A DNA stretch of 41,226 nt from Acidobacteriota bacterium (GCA_016929335.1 JAFGIY010000150.1:1-41226); one strand, 5' to 3'. Positions 8,841 through 17,984 are shown, numbered from the stretch's first letter. A program made the numbers and translations. The notes: generated by a model from the sequence alone, not told the origin.

Positions 8841-9824
8841 TCAGTCCGCAGACTGCTGCGCGTCGTGAGCCAGATACTCACGAACCACTTCGAAAAATTC
8901 GGATGTCGCGCGCGAGGCATGCATCCGCGCTCTCAGATGAGTGGATCCCGGAAATCCCTTGGACAGGTATCCCCCGATCTTTTTCAGTTTTCCCAGGACG
9001 ATGTGAGGCGGAGATTGAGATTGAACCTTTTCAAGAAAATTCATCATGAATTCTGCCCTCTCAATCAAGCTGACCTGTTTTACGGCTTTTCCACTTAAAT
9101 AATCCCAGCATTGCCGGATCAGCCAGGGATTGCTCAGTACACCCCGGCCAATCATAATCCCGTCAACCCCCGTCTCCCGGAACATGCGCTCTGCATCCGC
9201 GGGAGCGAACACGTCACCATTACCAATAATCGGTATTTTCGCCTGTTCTTTTACCTGAGCGACAATTTTCCAATCCGATTGGCCTGAAAACAAGTCACAA
9301 CGGGTTCTGCCGTGGATGGCGAGCCCCTCCACGCCGCAATCTTCTGCAAGCTTTAGTACCTCCACCGCATTGATGGAATTCCGGTCCCATCCCGACCGGA
9401 TCTTAACGCTCAGCGGCGCTTTGATTGCCATTCTTACTGCTCTCAGGATTCTGCCAAGCAGCGGCAAATCCCTCAGCAGATTGCTGCCGCCTCCCTGTTT
9501 CACAACCTTTTTGACCGGACATCCGACATTTACATCCACTATATCCGCGCCCATCGCCTCGACCATGGCTGCCGAATCTGCCATGCGGGCGCTGTCGGAA
9601 CCGAAGATCTGTATGGAAATGGGGCGCTCAATCTCCTGGAAATGGGTGAGATGGGATGAGGCGGCCGGGTGTCGCGTCATTCCCTCGGTGCTGACCAGTT
9701 CCGAAACAACCAGGCCGCAGCCGCCCAGGCCTTTGATTGCCTGCCGGAACAGCGAATCGGTATGCCCGGCGACCGGAGCTAAAACAATTGGAGGATCAAT
9801 CACAACATCCCGTATCTTAAACAT
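8841..9824 (-). CDS. dusB: tRNA-dihydrouridine synthase (DusB-like)
   Basis: This flavoenzyme reduces specific uridines in tRNA to dihydrouridine using NADPH. The 327-residue protein has an N-terminal TIM barrel with APVAGHTDSLFR, and the catalytic Cys is C102 in DVNVGCPVKKV. FMN and substrate residues are seen in VKIRSGW, AIHGRTR and IIGNGDVF. A C-terminal helical tRNA-binding domain follows. The order and motifs fit the bacterial DusB subgroup. No SD precedes the ATG at 9824; instead a consensus extended -10 lies just upstream, pointing to a leaderless or nearly leaderless transcript. Confidence 0.92.
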   Translation of the reverse strand: MFKIRDVVIDPPIVLAPVAGHTDSLFRQAIKGLGGCGLVVSELVSTEGMTRHPAASSHLTHFQEIERPISIQIFGSDSARMADSAAMVEAMGADIVDVNVGCPVKKVVKQGGGSNLLRDLPLLGRILRAVRMAIKAPLSVKIRSGWDRNSINAVEVLKLAEDCGVEGLAIHGRTRCDLFSGQSDWKIVAQVKEQAKIPIIGNGDVFAPADAERMFRETGVDGIMIGRGVLSNPWLIRQCWDYLSGKAVKQVSLIERAEFMMNFLEKVQSQSPPHIVLGKLKKIGGYLSKGFPGSTHLRARMHASRATSEFFEVVREYLAHDAQQSAD

Positions 9825-9833
9825 GCGCAGGAT

Positions 9834-9842
9834 ATTATATCA
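9834..9842 (-). promoter_or_regulatory. Extended -10 promoter of dusB, implying a leaderless mRNA
   Basis: On the minus strand the sequence reads TG-A-TATAAT, a perfect -10 hexamer with the TGn extension and no recognisable -35. Only nine bases separate TATAAT from the dusB ATG at 9824. The predicted start site therefore leaves a 5' leader of about 2-3 nt, too short for an SD site. Confidence 0.6.
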
Positions 9843-9858
9843 GTGCTAGAATTAAAAA

Positions 9859-9930
9859 GGTTTCCCGTTTCAGGTTTCCGGTTCCCCGTTCACTGAACAG
9901 CGGGGAACGGGAAACGGGAAACGGGGAACC
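9859..9930. repeat. GGGAAACGGG-type hairpin, left copy
   Basis: Arms 9859-9888 and 9901-9930 match as an inverted repeat at about 26 of 30 positions around a 12-nt loop. Both are built of the words CGGGAAA and CGGGGAA or their complements. The right arm ends four bases before the ATG of the gene at 9935, so the purine-rich GGGGAA that could act as SD lies inside the stem. A related element follows the gene at 10702-10790. Confidence 0.85.
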
Positions 9931-9934
9931 CACG

Positions 9935-10690
9935 ATGAGCTTTTTGCCGGGACAGGGAAAATCAGGGCAGCAGTTGATGCGGCTTTGGCGGGACTATCTG
10001 GAACAATACGCCGATAAAGAAGGCGATATTGAAGGGCAGAGCATCGTTGCGGCTTATCACACGGTCGAGATACTCATTTTTCTTGCCAGAACTCTCGATA
10101 AAACGGGCCAATACAAGGAGCTCATTGATCAGCGCGAATCTCTCTTTCATGAAGGAGTCAAACGCGCCGACAATTTTCTCGACTGCATCATCAACGCGAC
10201 CTTCTCCATTTACAACAGCCTGAACACTCTGAGTCATCAGCTGACGGAGGGAAATGCTGAAGCCTCGATCCTGATACGAAAAGTAGATGAACAGGCGCAT
10301 CAGAGCGCCGATGCCGAAGATCCGGTCAACAGGTCCGCGGCGGCGCTGCGCGCCTGTTTTCCGTTGCTCGGACTATTGAGCATCGCCCTGGACACCAATC
10401 AGGCGATGATCCCCGTTATCAGGCAGATTGAGCAGAGATTTGCGGCAGGCGCACAGGCTTCGTCATCAGGCTGGGAGCATTTGGTGAATGCCCTTTATCG
10501 CATCGTTGAGATGATGCAGGTTGTTGCCCTGCTGACCGATCCGGACCTGAAAGACCAGGTTAACCAGATTGCCACCCGGTTCAAAGAAGAAGATCAGTCG
10601 CGAGAGCTGCGCTTAAAATTCAACAACGGCTTTTGCCGTTTCTTCGAATTGGGCCATCTACTGGCAAGTCAGGTAGATGCTATGATTTGA
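9935..10690 (+). CDS. Hypothetical all-helical protein bracketed by hairpin repeats
   Basis: I do not recognise this family. The 251-residue product has no signal peptide or membrane helix. It looks wholly alpha-helical and is soluble in composition, with repeated amphipathic stretches (residues 10-60, 75-125, 135-170, 185-250). Leu, Gln, Asp and Glu are abundant and Cys is rare. No catalytic motif stands out. The ORF is long and uninterrupted, and the ATG at 9935 is the only sensible start. It stands alone on the plus strand between the leftward dusB and sod genes, and related GGGAAACGGG hairpins lie immediately before and after it, as though gene and repeats form one cassette. It could be a scaffold or regulatory helical-bundle protein; no function is assigned. 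Confidence 0.7.
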   Translation: MSFLPGQGKSGQQLMRLWRDYLEQYADKEGDIEGQSIVAAYHTVEILIFLARTLDKTGQYKELIDQRESLFHEGVKRADNFLDCIINATFSIYNSLNTLSHQLTEGNAEASILIRKVDEQAHQSADAEDPVNRSAAALRACFPLLGLLSIALDTNQAMIPVIRQIEQRFAAGAQASSSGWEHLVNALYRIVEMMQVVALLTDPDLKDQVNQIATRFKEEDQSRELRLKFNNGFCRFFELGHLLASQVDAMI

Positions 10691-10701
10691 GAATCTCTTG
10701 C

Positions 10702-10790
10702 CGTTTATGCGTTTCCCGTTTATGCGTTTCCCGTTCCCCGTTTTCAAATGCAGGTTTTCAACCGGGAACGGGGAACGGGAAACGGGAAAC
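10702..10790. repeat. GGGAAACGGG-type hairpin, right copy
   Basis: A tandem pair of a GTTTATGCGTTTCCC word (10703-10732) leads into arms of the same vocabulary as the left copy. Bases 10711-10740 are broadly complementary to 10763-10790. The element lies between the convergent stops of the 251-residue gene and the superoxide dismutase gene. No T-tract follows on either strand. Confidence 0.8.
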
Positions 10791-10828
10791 CTCAAAGCAG
10801 CAGCCTGCTTTTCAGCACTCCGGAACCT

Positions 10829-11422
10829 CTATTTAGCCGCTGCGTCAAAACGCTTCGCCACTGCCGGCCAGTCAATCGCTTTGAAGAAGGCTTCGATATA
10901 ATCTGCGCGCTTCAATCCATAGTCGATCATGAAGGCATGTTCGAAGACATCCATTATAAGAATAGGCGCTGCTCCTGCAAGGTGCCCGGCATCGTGTTCA
11001 TTGATCCAGGTGTTGATGAGCTGCTTGCCGGCCACATCATAATAAAGGATAGTCCAGCCAATGCCGCGCATCGCTCCGACTGCTTTGAATTGTTTTGCAC
11101 AATTTTCAACGGATCCGAAATCTTCAGCAATTTTCGCAAACAACCTGGCTTTTGTATCCGGCGCGGCACCGCCTTTAACCATGTTTCCAAAATAAAGCTC
11201 GTGGAGTCTCATCCCGTCGAATTCCCAACCGAACCGGCGCTTCATTTCAGCATACAGGGGTGTGCCCGCCTTCCCCTGCTTATCCAGTTCGGCGAGTTCT
11301 TCCATCAGCTTGTTCGTATTCGCAACATAGCCGTTATACAGAGTGAAGTGGTTGGTTAAGAGCTGATTGCTGAAACCTTCCGTGCCCAGTAATTTTTCAT
11401 AATTCATTGCCTGATAAGCCAT
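10829..11422 (-). CDS. sodB: Superoxide dismutase, Fe/Mn family
   Basis: The enzyme dismutates superoxide to oxygen and hydrogen peroxide. The 197-residue length is normal for the family. The metal ligands are H25 (LLTNHFTLYNGYV), H74 (RLHELYFGN), D158 and H162 (MDVFEHAFMIDYG). The start at 11422 is fixed by AAGGAGG about 6 nt upstream; an upstream in-frame start at 11473 lacks this. There is no signal peptide, so it is cytosolic. The variant motifs (MRGIGWTILYYD, NEHDAGHL) place it in a divergent branch often seen in anaerobes and metagenomic genomes. Whether the metal is Fe or Mn cannot be read from sequence. Confidence 0.93.
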   Translation of the reverse strand: MAYQAMNYEKLLGTEGFSNQLLTNHFTLYNGYVANTNKLMEELAELDKQGKAGTPLYAEMKRRFGWEFDGMRLHELYFGNMVKGGAAPDTKARLFAKIAEDFGSVENCAKQFKAVGAMRGIGWTILYYDVAGKQLINTWINEHDAGHLAGAAPILIMDVFEHAFMIDYGLKRADYIEAFFKAIDWPAVAKRFDAAAK

Positions 11423-11844
11423 TGAATCCTCCTTTTCGCAACAGTTCAGCCTGATCACACATCCGTTAGGCAATTAAAAATAAGCCATCCCCTGGGGATC
11501 GCCTCTACACCCAATACCTTTTGAAGCAAGTTTAAGATAAATCCCGGGTTTCGGCCAGATCCCAACGCATGATTCTTTTGAATTTTTTCACAGATGTTCA
11601 GGATCATCTCAACACATCGGGGCCGGCTTTTAGCCATGGAGCATATCAATTGTGTTCGCACTTATGATCATTTTCTCTGAATCTCGATACCGATCCCGAC
11701 TCCGATCGATAAAAGCACTATTTCTCCGTAAATGATTGCCGATCTTGACCTAGTGCAATTCATGGAGGCTGTTAAAAAGTCGAACTCCTACTTGAACATA
11801 CGGCAGGAAAGGAATAGTCTTCCACTTCCGGTATTTTTGCCTGG
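11423..11844. other. Intergenic region with a simple-word patch
   Basis: This 422-bp gap separates the leftward sod gene from the rightward aminotransferase gene and should contain both promoters. At 11685-11710 there is a patch made of repeating CGATACC/CGATCCCGACTCC words. An open frame of 68 codons lies on the minus strand (11455-11661, GTG start), with no SD and no family likeness, so it is not called as a gene. No RNA fold was recognised. Confidence 0.5.
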
Positions 11845-13062
11845 ATGGATACCAAAATGACAAACATTAATCTCTCTGATCGCGCCCGGAATACACCCCC
11901 GTCTCCAATTCGCAAGCTGGCGCATTTGGCGGCTAAAGCCAAAAAGTCGGGAATTCATGTTTATCATTTGAATATCGGCCAGCCCGATATTGAATCTCCC
12001 CGTGAGTTTTTCGAGGGACTGCGTTTGTATCAGCAGAAGGTCGTAGCCTACGAACAGTCACAGGGGAATGAGAACTTATGCATCGCCTGGTCGAAATACA
12101 TCAATAAGACTCTGCAGATCCATACCGCACCGGAGCAATTTCTGATCACGATGGGAGCCAGCGAAGCCCTGGTTTTCCTGTTCATGACCTGCTGCGATCC
12201 CGGCGACGAAATCATTATCTTCGATCCTACCTACGCCAATTATCTGGGCTTTGCTTCCATAGCCGGAGTCCAGCTGGTGCCTGTGCTGAGCGACATGAAG
12301 AATAATTTTGCTCTGCCTGCGCGCAGCGAAATCGAAAAAAAGATTACAAACCGCACGCGGGCGATCCTGGTCTGCAGCCCGAATAATCCGACGGGAACCG
12401 TGTGCAGCCGGGAAGAGCTTCGATTTTTGTTCGACCTCTGTGAAGAACATAACCTCTTCCTGATTTCCGACGAGACCTACCGCGAGTTCGTCTACGACGA
12501 TCACAAGCCTCTTTCCATTCTGCATCTGGAACCGAACAGCAAACGCGTGATTGTGGTCGACAGCTTGTCCAAACGCTTCAGCCTGTGCGGTGCGCGGATC
12601 GGTTGTTTGTTAACGTGCAATGAAGAAGTGATTGCCGCAACCCTGAAAATCGCCCAGGCTCGTCTGGCAGCACCCACGATTGATCAGTTTGCGGCAGCAC
12701 ATATGCTGGAACACATTCAGGAGGATTATCTGGAGGGCGTACGGAGCGAATTTTTACTGCGCCGCAACGCTCTTTATGATGCATTAAAGGAAATACCCGA
12801 TGTAGTGATTCACAAACCGCAAGGTGCTTTCTATACCGTTGTTCAACTCCCGGTGAATAATGCCGAGGATTTTGCCTCGTTTCTTCTTTCCCAATTCTCC
12901 TATAAAAAGACGACGACCTTTATCGCCCCCGCCGCCGGATTTTATATGCAGAACTCCCAGGGGATTCAGAAGGCGCGTTTTGCCTATGTTCTCAACAAGG
13001 GTGATATTGAATTGGCGATAGAAGCTCTTGCCGTTGGTCTAAAACAATATAAAGGGCAGTAG
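11845..13062 (+). CDS. PLP-dependent class I/II aminotransferase (aspartate aminotransferase-like)
   Basis: This fold-type I aminotransferase moves an amino group between an amino acid and a 2-oxo acid; the substrate is not determined. The PLP-binding lysine is K243 (SLSKRFSLCGARIG). Other family features are SPNNPTGT, D209 and Y212 in SDETYREF, and a C-terminal Arg region (KARFAYVLNKGDIELA). At 405 residues the length is normal. An alternative ATG four codons in (11857) is equally likely as start. Relatives are generally annotated as aspartate or aromatic transaminases. The gene stands alone, about 210 bp before the sdh operon. Confidence 0.88.
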   Translation: MDTKMTNINLSDRARNTPPSPIRKLAHLAAKAKKSGIHVYHLNIGQPDIESPREFFEGLRLYQQKVVAYEQSQGNENLCIAWSKYINKTLQIHTAPEQFLITMGASEALVFLFMTCCDPGDEIIIFDPTYANYLGFASIAGVQLVPVLSDMKNNFALPARSEIEKKITNRTRAILVCSPNNPTGTVCSREELRFLFDLCEEHNLFLISDETYREFVYDDHKPLSILHLEPNSKRVIVVDSLSKRFSLCGARIGCLLTCNEEVIAATLKIAQARLAAPTIDQFAAAHMLEHIQEDYLEGVRSEFLLRRNALYDALKEIPDVVIHKPQGAFYTVVQLPVNNAEDFASFLLSQFSYKKTTTFIAPAAGFYMQNSQGIQKARFAYVLNKGDIELAIEALAVGLKQYKGQ

Positions 13063-13114
13063 ACAGAATTTATAATACGGAATTCAGAGCGGTCCGCTGT
13101 AAGATCCTTCTGTA

Positions 13115-13138
13115 CTCTGACATCCTAATTCTGACTCC
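13115..13138. repeat. Simple-word patch upstream of sdhA
   Basis: A short region built of 'ctctgac / cctaattctgac' words in the 210-bp gap between the aminotransferase and sdhA. It resembles, in style but not sequence, the patches at 1261-1286 and 20344-20375. The rest of the gap holds a TATAAT at 13071-13076 without a good -35. Confidence 0.35.
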
Positions 13139-13272
13139 CACTATTCGATTGGCCGACGGGCAACGGCTGTGCTGCTTTTTGGCATTATATAGATCGGGCC
13201 CTTTCAACGGGTTGTTCATACATCGCAATTATTTGTTACCTTGATTCTGAACTATAGGATAGGAGGCGTCGC

Positions 13273-14991
13273 ATGGCCGATGTTTTCACTCACGACCTGA
13301 TCATTTTCGGCGCCGGATTGGCCGGTTTGCGGGCGGCAATCGAGGCTTCACGTGTCGCGCAGGGGAAACTGGATATCGCTGTTATTTCCAAGAACCAGCT
13401 GATGCGCGCCCATTCCGTTGCAGCCGAAGGCGGCACCGCCGCCGTATTGCGCCCCGAAGATGGCGACAGCATCGACCTTCACGCATGGGATACCGTTAAA
13501 GGGAGTGATTTTCTTGCGGACCAGGATGTCGTGGAATTGTTTGTCCGTACTATGCCTTCGGAGATTCTCCAGCTGGATCACTGGGGAATTCCCTGGACCC
13601 GCCGCGAGGACGGGCGCATAGCACAACGCCCGTTCGGGGGTCATAGTTATCCGCGGGCCGTGCTGGCGCAGGATAAGACCGGCTTTTTTGAAATGCAGAC
13701 GCTTTACGACACTCTGCTCAAATACAGTAACGTCAAACACTATAACGAGCATTTCGTTACTTCGATTCTGGTCGAGAACAACACGTTCTGCGGATTGACG
13801 TTCATCGACATGACGACCGGCGAATTCAAAGTCATCCGCGGGAAAGCCCTGATTATCGCCAGCGGCGGCGCCGGCACTCTGTTCGGCTTCACTACCTATT
13901 CGCAGACAGTTACGGGCGACGGCATGGCCCTGGCCTATCGCGCGGGAATCCCGCTGGAAGACATAGAGTTTTTGCAGTTCCACCCAACGGGCCTCGTCCC
14001 TTCGGGAATTCTGATCACCGAAGCCTGCCGGGGTGAGGGGGGTTATCTGATCAACCGTAACGGCGATCGCTTCATGGGCAAGTACGCCCCTTCCAAACTC
14101 GAGCTGGCGCCGCGCGATCTCATCTCCCGTTCGGAAATGATCGAAATTGAAGAGGGCCGCGGAGTCAAGGAACCAAACGGACTGGATTATATCTACCTCG
14201 ACCTTCGCCACCTGGGAGCTAAAACGATCAACGAGCATCTCCCCCTCATCCGTGAAGTCTGCATCGAGTTCAACGATATCGACCCGATTAAGGAACCCAT
14301 ACCTTGCCGGCCGGTAGCGCACTATTCCATGGGAGGAATTGAAACCGACATTAAAGGCGCCACCCGCATCAAAGGCGTTTACGCAGCAGGCGAAGCAGCC
14401 TGCGTGAGCCTTCACGGAGCCAACCGCCTCGGATCCAATTCAACGGCTGAGTGCCTGGTCTGGGGCAAAATTTCAGGAGCTGAAGCCGGACGCTACTGCA
14501 ATGAAATCAAGAAGGCTGCCCCGGTCCCGGAAGCCCGGGTCCATGCCGAGCACAAACGGATCTTCGAAGATCTCCTGTCCCAGAACGGATCGGAAGACCT
14601 GTACGAAATCCGCAGGGAATTGCGCAAGTGCATGGATACCCATGTCGGAGTTTTCCGCACGGGACAGGAGCTTAGCCAGGGGCTTCAGATAATCCGGTCG
14701 CTTCGAAAGAGATACGCCAACATCCGCATCGACGACAAAAGCCTGATCTACAACACCAATCTGTACCACGCCCTGGAAATCGGCAACCTGCTGGACCTCG
14801 CAGAGGTTATGGTTACGGGAGCGAATATGCGGACGGAATCGCGCGGTGGACACGCCCGCCGCGATTTCCCTCATCGGGATGACGTAAACTGGCTCAAGCA
14901 TACGCTGGCATTCTTCACCGAGCAGGGACCAAAACTGGATTACAAACCGGTCACCATCACATCCTGGGAGCCCGAAGAACGGAAATATTGA
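13273..14991 (+). CDS. sdhA: Succinate dehydrogenase/fumarate reductase flavoprotein subunit
   Basis: SdhA oxidises succinate to fumarate, or the reverse, on the cytoplasmic face of the inner membrane and passes electrons to SdhB. An FAD dinucleotide motif [10 protein letters not shown] lies near residue 13. The covalent flavin histidine is H47 in [14 protein letters not shown]. Active-site stretches [14 protein letters not shown] and [13 protein letters not shown] are intact. The 572-residue length is usual. A strong SD (GGATAGGAGG) precedes the ATG. It is first in an A-C-D-B operon; gene spacing is 18 bp, 9 bp and a 4-bp overlap. Direction in vivo (SDH or FRD) cannot be told from sequence. 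Confidence 0.96.
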   Translation: MADVFTHDLIIFGAGLAGLRAAIEASRVAQGKLDIAVISKNQLMRAHSVAAEGGTAAVLRPEDGDSIDLHAWDTVKGSDFLADQDVVELFVRTMPSEILQLDHWGIPWTRREDGRIAQRPFGGHSYPRAVLAQDKTGFFEMQTLYDTLLKYSNVKHYNEHFVTSILVENNTFCGLTFIDMTTGEFKVIRGKALIIASGGAGTLFGFTTYSQTVTGDGMALAYRAGIPLEDIEFLQFHPTGLVPSGILITEACRGEGGYLINRNGDRFMGKYAPSKLELAPRDLISRSEMIEIEEGRGVKEPNGLDYIYLDLRHLGAKTINEHLPLIREVCIEFNDIDPIKEPIPCRPVAHYSMGGIETDIKGATRIKGVYAAGEAACVSLHGANRLGSNSTAECLVWGKISGAEAGRYCNEIKKAAPVPEARVHAEHKRIFEDLLSQNGSEDLYEIRRELRKCMDTHVGVFRTGQELSQGLQIIRSLRKRYANIRIDDKSLIYNTNLYHALEIGNLLDLAEVMVTGANMRTESRGGHARRDFPHRDDVNWLKHTLAFFTEQGPKLDYKPVTITSWEPEERKY

Positions 14992-15009
14992 TATAACTGG
15001 GGAGTACCG

Positions 15010-15444
15010 ATGCAAAATAGACTCAAAAACAACCTTGGAATCCCGGGCTGGCTCAGTGGCGGCCGGTATGGCGTGGAACGCTATGCCTATGCGTTGCACC
15101 GCCTGTCCGGTCTGGGCATCCTGGCTTATTTTCTTCTGCACATCTTTGTGACCGGCTCCCGCGTCGGCGGTCCCGAGAAATGGGAAAGTTGGATGGCCTT
15201 TTTCGACACTCCCTTCTTTAAAATCGGCGAATTTCTGGTCTTTCTGGCATTTGCCTATCATGGAATCAACGGGATCCGCCTCATCCTTGTGGAGCTGGGC
15301 TTTCTGATCGGCAAGCCGGGACTACCTGCGTATCCCTATCACTACTCAACCTTGCGGCAAAGGCCACTCTTTGTGGCCGCGATGGTTATCGCAGCAGTAC
15401 TCATGATCATCGGTGGCGCAGATTTTTATCACATGATGAGATAG
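15010..15444 (+). CDS. sdhC: Succinate dehydrogenase membrane anchor, cytochrome b subunit (SdhC-like)
   Basis: This 144-residue integral membrane protein has three predicted helices. After a GGRYGVERYAYALHRLSG start, helix one carries a heme-ligand candidate His in LAYFLLHIFV. Helix two has the AYHGING motif and helix three lies near the C-terminus. It anchors SdhAB and carries electrons to quinone through heme b. An SD (GGGGAG) precedes the ATG. It pairs with the next small membrane subunit. Confidence 0.88.
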   Translation: MQNRLKNNLGIPGWLSGGRYGVERYAYALHRLSGLGILAYFLLHIFVTGSRVGGPEKWESWMAFFDTPFFKIGEFLVFLAFAYHGINGIRLILVELGFLIGKPGLPAYPYHYSTLRQRPLFVAAMVIAAVLMIIGGADFYHMMR

Positions 15445-15453
15445 GAGGAGATC

Positions 15454-15834
15454 ATGCGCGAATCGAAATTGTGGTCCTGGCACATCCTCTCTGCGGTGAT
15501 TATTCTCATCCTGCTCGGCCTTCACATGGGGACGATGCACCTTGGCGCAATCCTGAACGCCCTCGGGATCGGATCCGGCGAACCCACGCGCTCCGCAGAG
15601 GTTTTCCATCGAAGCCGGCAAGTATTTTACATGGTCACTTATATTCTTCTGCTCGGAGCAGCCTTGTTCCATGGACTCTATGGGCTCCGCAGCATGTTCT
15701 TTGAATTATCTTTCTTCTCCAAGGCTGTGCGAAAAGCTATTGGAGGATTTTGTGCGGTTGTTGGCTTTGCCCTGTTTATCTATGGAAGCTATGCAGCAAT
15801 CGCGGTGTTCCAGATGAAGGGGATACAGCCATGA
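15454..15834 (+). CDS. sdhD: Succinate dehydrogenase second membrane anchor subunit (SdhD-like)
   Basis: The 126-residue protein has three membrane helices. Candidate heme ligands are His in WSWHILS, in LGLHMGTMH and in ALFHGLYGL. With two small anchor subunits, both bearing several helix histidines, the complex resembles the two-heme, two-anchor (type A) class. A strong SD (AGGAGG) precedes the start. Its stop overlaps the sdhB ATG (ATGA), so translation is coupled. Confidence 0.85.
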   Translation: MRESKLWSWHILSAVIILILLGLHMGTMHLGAILNALGIGSGEPTRSAEVFHRSRQVFYMVTYILLLGAALFHGLYGLRSMFFELSFFSKAVRKAIGGFCAVVGFALFIYGSYAAIAVFQMKGIQP

Positions 15835-16685
15835 GCGAATCGGCATCCAAAGATACCGGCATTATTAAAACCGTCCGCTTCGAAGTATTGCGATACAATC
15901 CTGAAACGGACCGCGAGCCGCACATCCGCAACTATTCGGTACCCGTCACGAAAGGAATGACCGTGCTGGACGGTCTGCTCTGGATTAAGGAGCACGAGGA
16001 TCGCACCTTGTCCTGGCGGTCATCTTGCCGCATGGGAATATGCGGGTCCTGCGGCATGTTTATTAACGGTTTGCCGCGCCTGGCCTGCAACAACCAGATC
16101 GTTCACCTGCATTCCGATGTCATCACGGTCAAGCCTTTGCCGAATTTCGACATTATCCGGGATCTGGTGCCGGACCTGGAGAGCTTGTTTAAGAAGCACC
16201 GCTCGGTAAAGCCGCATCTGCTGCGCAAAGATCTGGAAGAACAGAATTTGCCTACCGGCGAATACTTCCAGTCGAGCGAAGAGCTGCTAAACTATATCCA
16301 GTTTGCCTATTGCATTAAATGCGGCTTATGCCTGTCGGCATGCCCGACCGTGGCGACTTCCGAAAATTACACGGGACCGCAGGCGTTAACTCAGGGGTGG
16401 CGGTACATGGCAGATTCACGCGATGACGGAGCACAGGAGCGGGCGGATGCGATGTATTCAGAACACGGAGTCTACCGCTGCCACTTTGCCGGCGCCTGTT
16501 CGCAGGTCTGCCCGAAGGGTGTCGACCCTGCGATGGCGATTCAACTGGCCAAAAAGGATGCGTTCCTGAAATATTTCGGCATACGCAAAATGAGGAAGGC
16601 AACTCCGGTAGCGCCGCCTGTTGAGAACTGGACTCCCAAAGGAGATATTCCAAAAGCACCTGCACCTACGGTTGCGCCGGATTAG
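15831..16685 (+). CDS. sdhB: Succinate dehydrogenase iron-sulfur subunit
   Basis: SdhB relays electrons from the flavin to the membrane quinone site through three iron-sulfur clusters. The [2Fe-2S] ligands are C66, C71, C74 and C86. The [4Fe-4S] motif is [12 protein letters not shown] (C161-C171), and the [3Fe-4S] motif contains C217, C223 and C227 ([13 protein letters not shown]). The start at 15831 overlaps the sdhD stop; an in-frame start at 15750 would lie inside sdhD and is rejected. The last 35 residues are Pro/Ala/Lys-rich and go beyond the usual core. Confidence 0.95.
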   Translation: MSESASKDTGIIKTVRFEVLRYNPETDREPHIRNYSVPVTKGMTVLDGLLWIKEHEDRTLSWRSSCRMGICGSCGMFINGLPRLACNNQIVHLHSDVITVKPLPNFDIIRDLVPDLESLFKKHRSVKPHLLRKDLEEQNLPTGEYFQSSEELLNYIQFAYCIKCGLCLSACPTVATSENYTGPQALTQGWRYMADSRDDGAQERADAMYSEHGVYRCHFAGACSQVCPKGVDPAMAIQLAKKDAFLKYFGIRKMRKATPVAPPVENWTPKGDIPKAPAPTVAPD

Positions 16686-16744
16686 AATTTGCTGCGGAGA
16701 TAGGCAGCGCCTTATTCCGTTTCGGTCCTCGGCTCGTGTGTCCT

Positions 16745-17218
16745 ATGAAAAATGTCGCAATCTACACCGACGGAGCATGCAGTAACAATCCCGGCCCGGG
16801 AGGCTACGGCGTGATTCTGCTCTATGACTCGCACCGCAAAGAGCTTTCAAAAGGATTCCGCAGGACTACGAACAACCGAATGGAGATCCTTGCCGCAATT
16901 GCCGGCCTCGAGGCGCTCAAAGAGCCCTGCCGCGTGAAGCTGTATAGCGATTCCCAATATCTTGTAAATGCGATTGAAAAGGGATGGGCGAAACGCTGGC
17001 AGGCTGATGGCTGGATGCGCAATAAGAAGGAAAAAGCCATTAATCCCGACCTCTGGGAGAGGCTTCTCGAACTGTGCAAAATCCACAAAGTGCAGTTTGA
17101 ATGGCTCCGCGGCCATGCGGGGCACGATGAAAACGAACGCTGCGACGAGCTGGCGACTGCCGCGGCCCGAAGTCCCAACCTGGCGATTGACGAGGACTAC
17201 GAAAAAATTTCGCCATAG
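16745..17218 (+). CDS. rnhA: Ribonuclease HI
   Basis: The enzyme cuts RNA in RNA-DNA hybrids, removing Okazaki primers and R-loops. The 157-residue protein shows all four metal-binding acidic residues: D9 ([16 protein letters not shown]), E47 (NRMEILAAI), D69 (LYSDSQYL) and D134 (NERCDELA), plus H124 in RGHAGH. It matches E. coli RNase HI in length and register. A GTG three codons upstream is an alternative start. Its 3' end overlaps the convergent tatD gene by 22 bp. Confidence 0.95.
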   Translation: MKNVAIYTDGACSNNPGPGGYGVILLYDSHRKELSKGFRRTTNNRMEILAAIAGLEALKEPCRVKLYSDSQYLVNAIEKGWAKRWQADGWMRNKKEKAINPDLWERLLELCKIHKVQFEWLRGHAGHDENERCDELATAAARSPNLAIDEDYEKISP

Positions 17219-17961
17219 AGCCGGCGGGCATTTTCCGCAATCGCCTCCAGGACTTCCTCCACCGCTATTTCCTTCAATTCCGAGATCTTCTGCACGACTA
17301 TGCGCGCGTTTGCAGGCTCATTCCGTTCCTGCGGCACGGGACCCAGAACGGGGCTGTCCGTTTCTATCAGCAGCGCTGAAAGCGGCAGCTTCTTAACAAG
17401 CTTTTGTTTCTGGTCGGATCGAATGACCGATGGCGGCACGGAGAAGTAGAAGCCGGCTTCCACGGCAGGCAAGGCGGCCGATGCTTTGCCGTCGAATGCA
17501 TGCAATTGCACCTTGACGGCTTCGGTCTCCAACAGGGCGTCCACAGCATGCCGGCCGGCTGAGCGGGAATGGACATTAAGCGGCAGCATCAATTCCTTGC
17601 TCAGATCGATAAAGCTTCGGAAGATCTCGCGCTGAATTTCTCTATCGCTTTCCTCTTTAACCATCCAATAGTCAAGCCCCACTTCACCGATGGCCACAAG
17701 CTTGTCTCGGTGGCTGCGGATGAAGTCGCGCATTTTTGCCGCAAGCTCAAGATCAAGATGTGTAGGATAGAGTCCGGCTGCAGGCCGAATCATGGAATGC
17801 CCGGAGGCCAGAAGAAGGTTTTTCCTGGCATCAGCCATGTTTTCACTTACGGCTATTACGGCCGAAATCCCGGCAGTCCGGGCTCTCTCGAGAACGGTTT
17901 CCCTGTCCGGATCAAAAACCGGATCACACAAATGCGCGTGAGTATCGACGATTAGCTTCAT
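17197..17961 (-). CDS. tatD: TatD family metal-dependent hydrolase (DNase)
   Basis: TatD proteins are amidohydrolase-fold TIM barrels; characterised members act as 3'-5' exonucleases on DNA and RNA. Metal-binding motifs are [12 protein letters not shown] at the N-terminus, [22 protein letters not shown] and ETDSPVL near the C-terminus. The 254-residue length is typical. The start at 17961 places the DTHAH motif at the usual distance; the in-frame start eight codons upstream would add an unneeded tail. It is unrelated in role to the Tat genes at 7746-8809. The 22-bp tail-to-tail overlap with rnhA is unusual. Confidence 0.92.
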   Translation of the reverse strand: MKLIVDTHAHLCDPVFDPDRETVLERARTAGISAVIAVSENMADARKNLLLASGHSMIRPAAGLYPTHLDLELAAKMRDFIRSHRDKLVAIGEVGLDYWMVKEESDREIQREIFRSFIDLSKELMLPLNVHSRSAGRHAVDALLETEAVKVQLHAFDGKASAALPAVEAGFYFSVPPSVIRSDQKQKLVKKLPLSALLIETDSPVLGPVPQERNEPANARIVVQKISELKEIAVEEVLEAIAENARRLYGEIFS

Positions 17962-17984
17962 ACCACCAAGAATAGCAAAAGACA

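Noticed and set aside
11455..11661. 68-codon minus-strand ORF
   Set aside because: GTG start, no SD, no recognisable family and a position in a gap with repeat-like patches. Chance length in this composition is likely.
13063..13272. sdhA promoter at TATAAT 13071-13076
   Set aside because: A good -10 exists but no -35 or TGn extension is found, and it lies about 200 bp from the start codon; left uncalled.
13348..14415. Long minus-strand open frame (355 codons) opposite sdhA
   Set aside because: It is the antisense shadow of a clearly conserved flavoprotein; codon structure follows the plus strand.
15750..15830. Longer N-terminus of SdhB starting at 15750
   Set aside because: It would lie inside the sdhD frame and has no SD; the ATG at 15831 overlaps the sdhD stop and gives the normal SdhB N-terminus.
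7746..17961. TatD as part of the Tat export operon
   Set aside because: Despite the name, tatD lies about 9 kb from tatAC on the other strand and is a nuclease-family gene.
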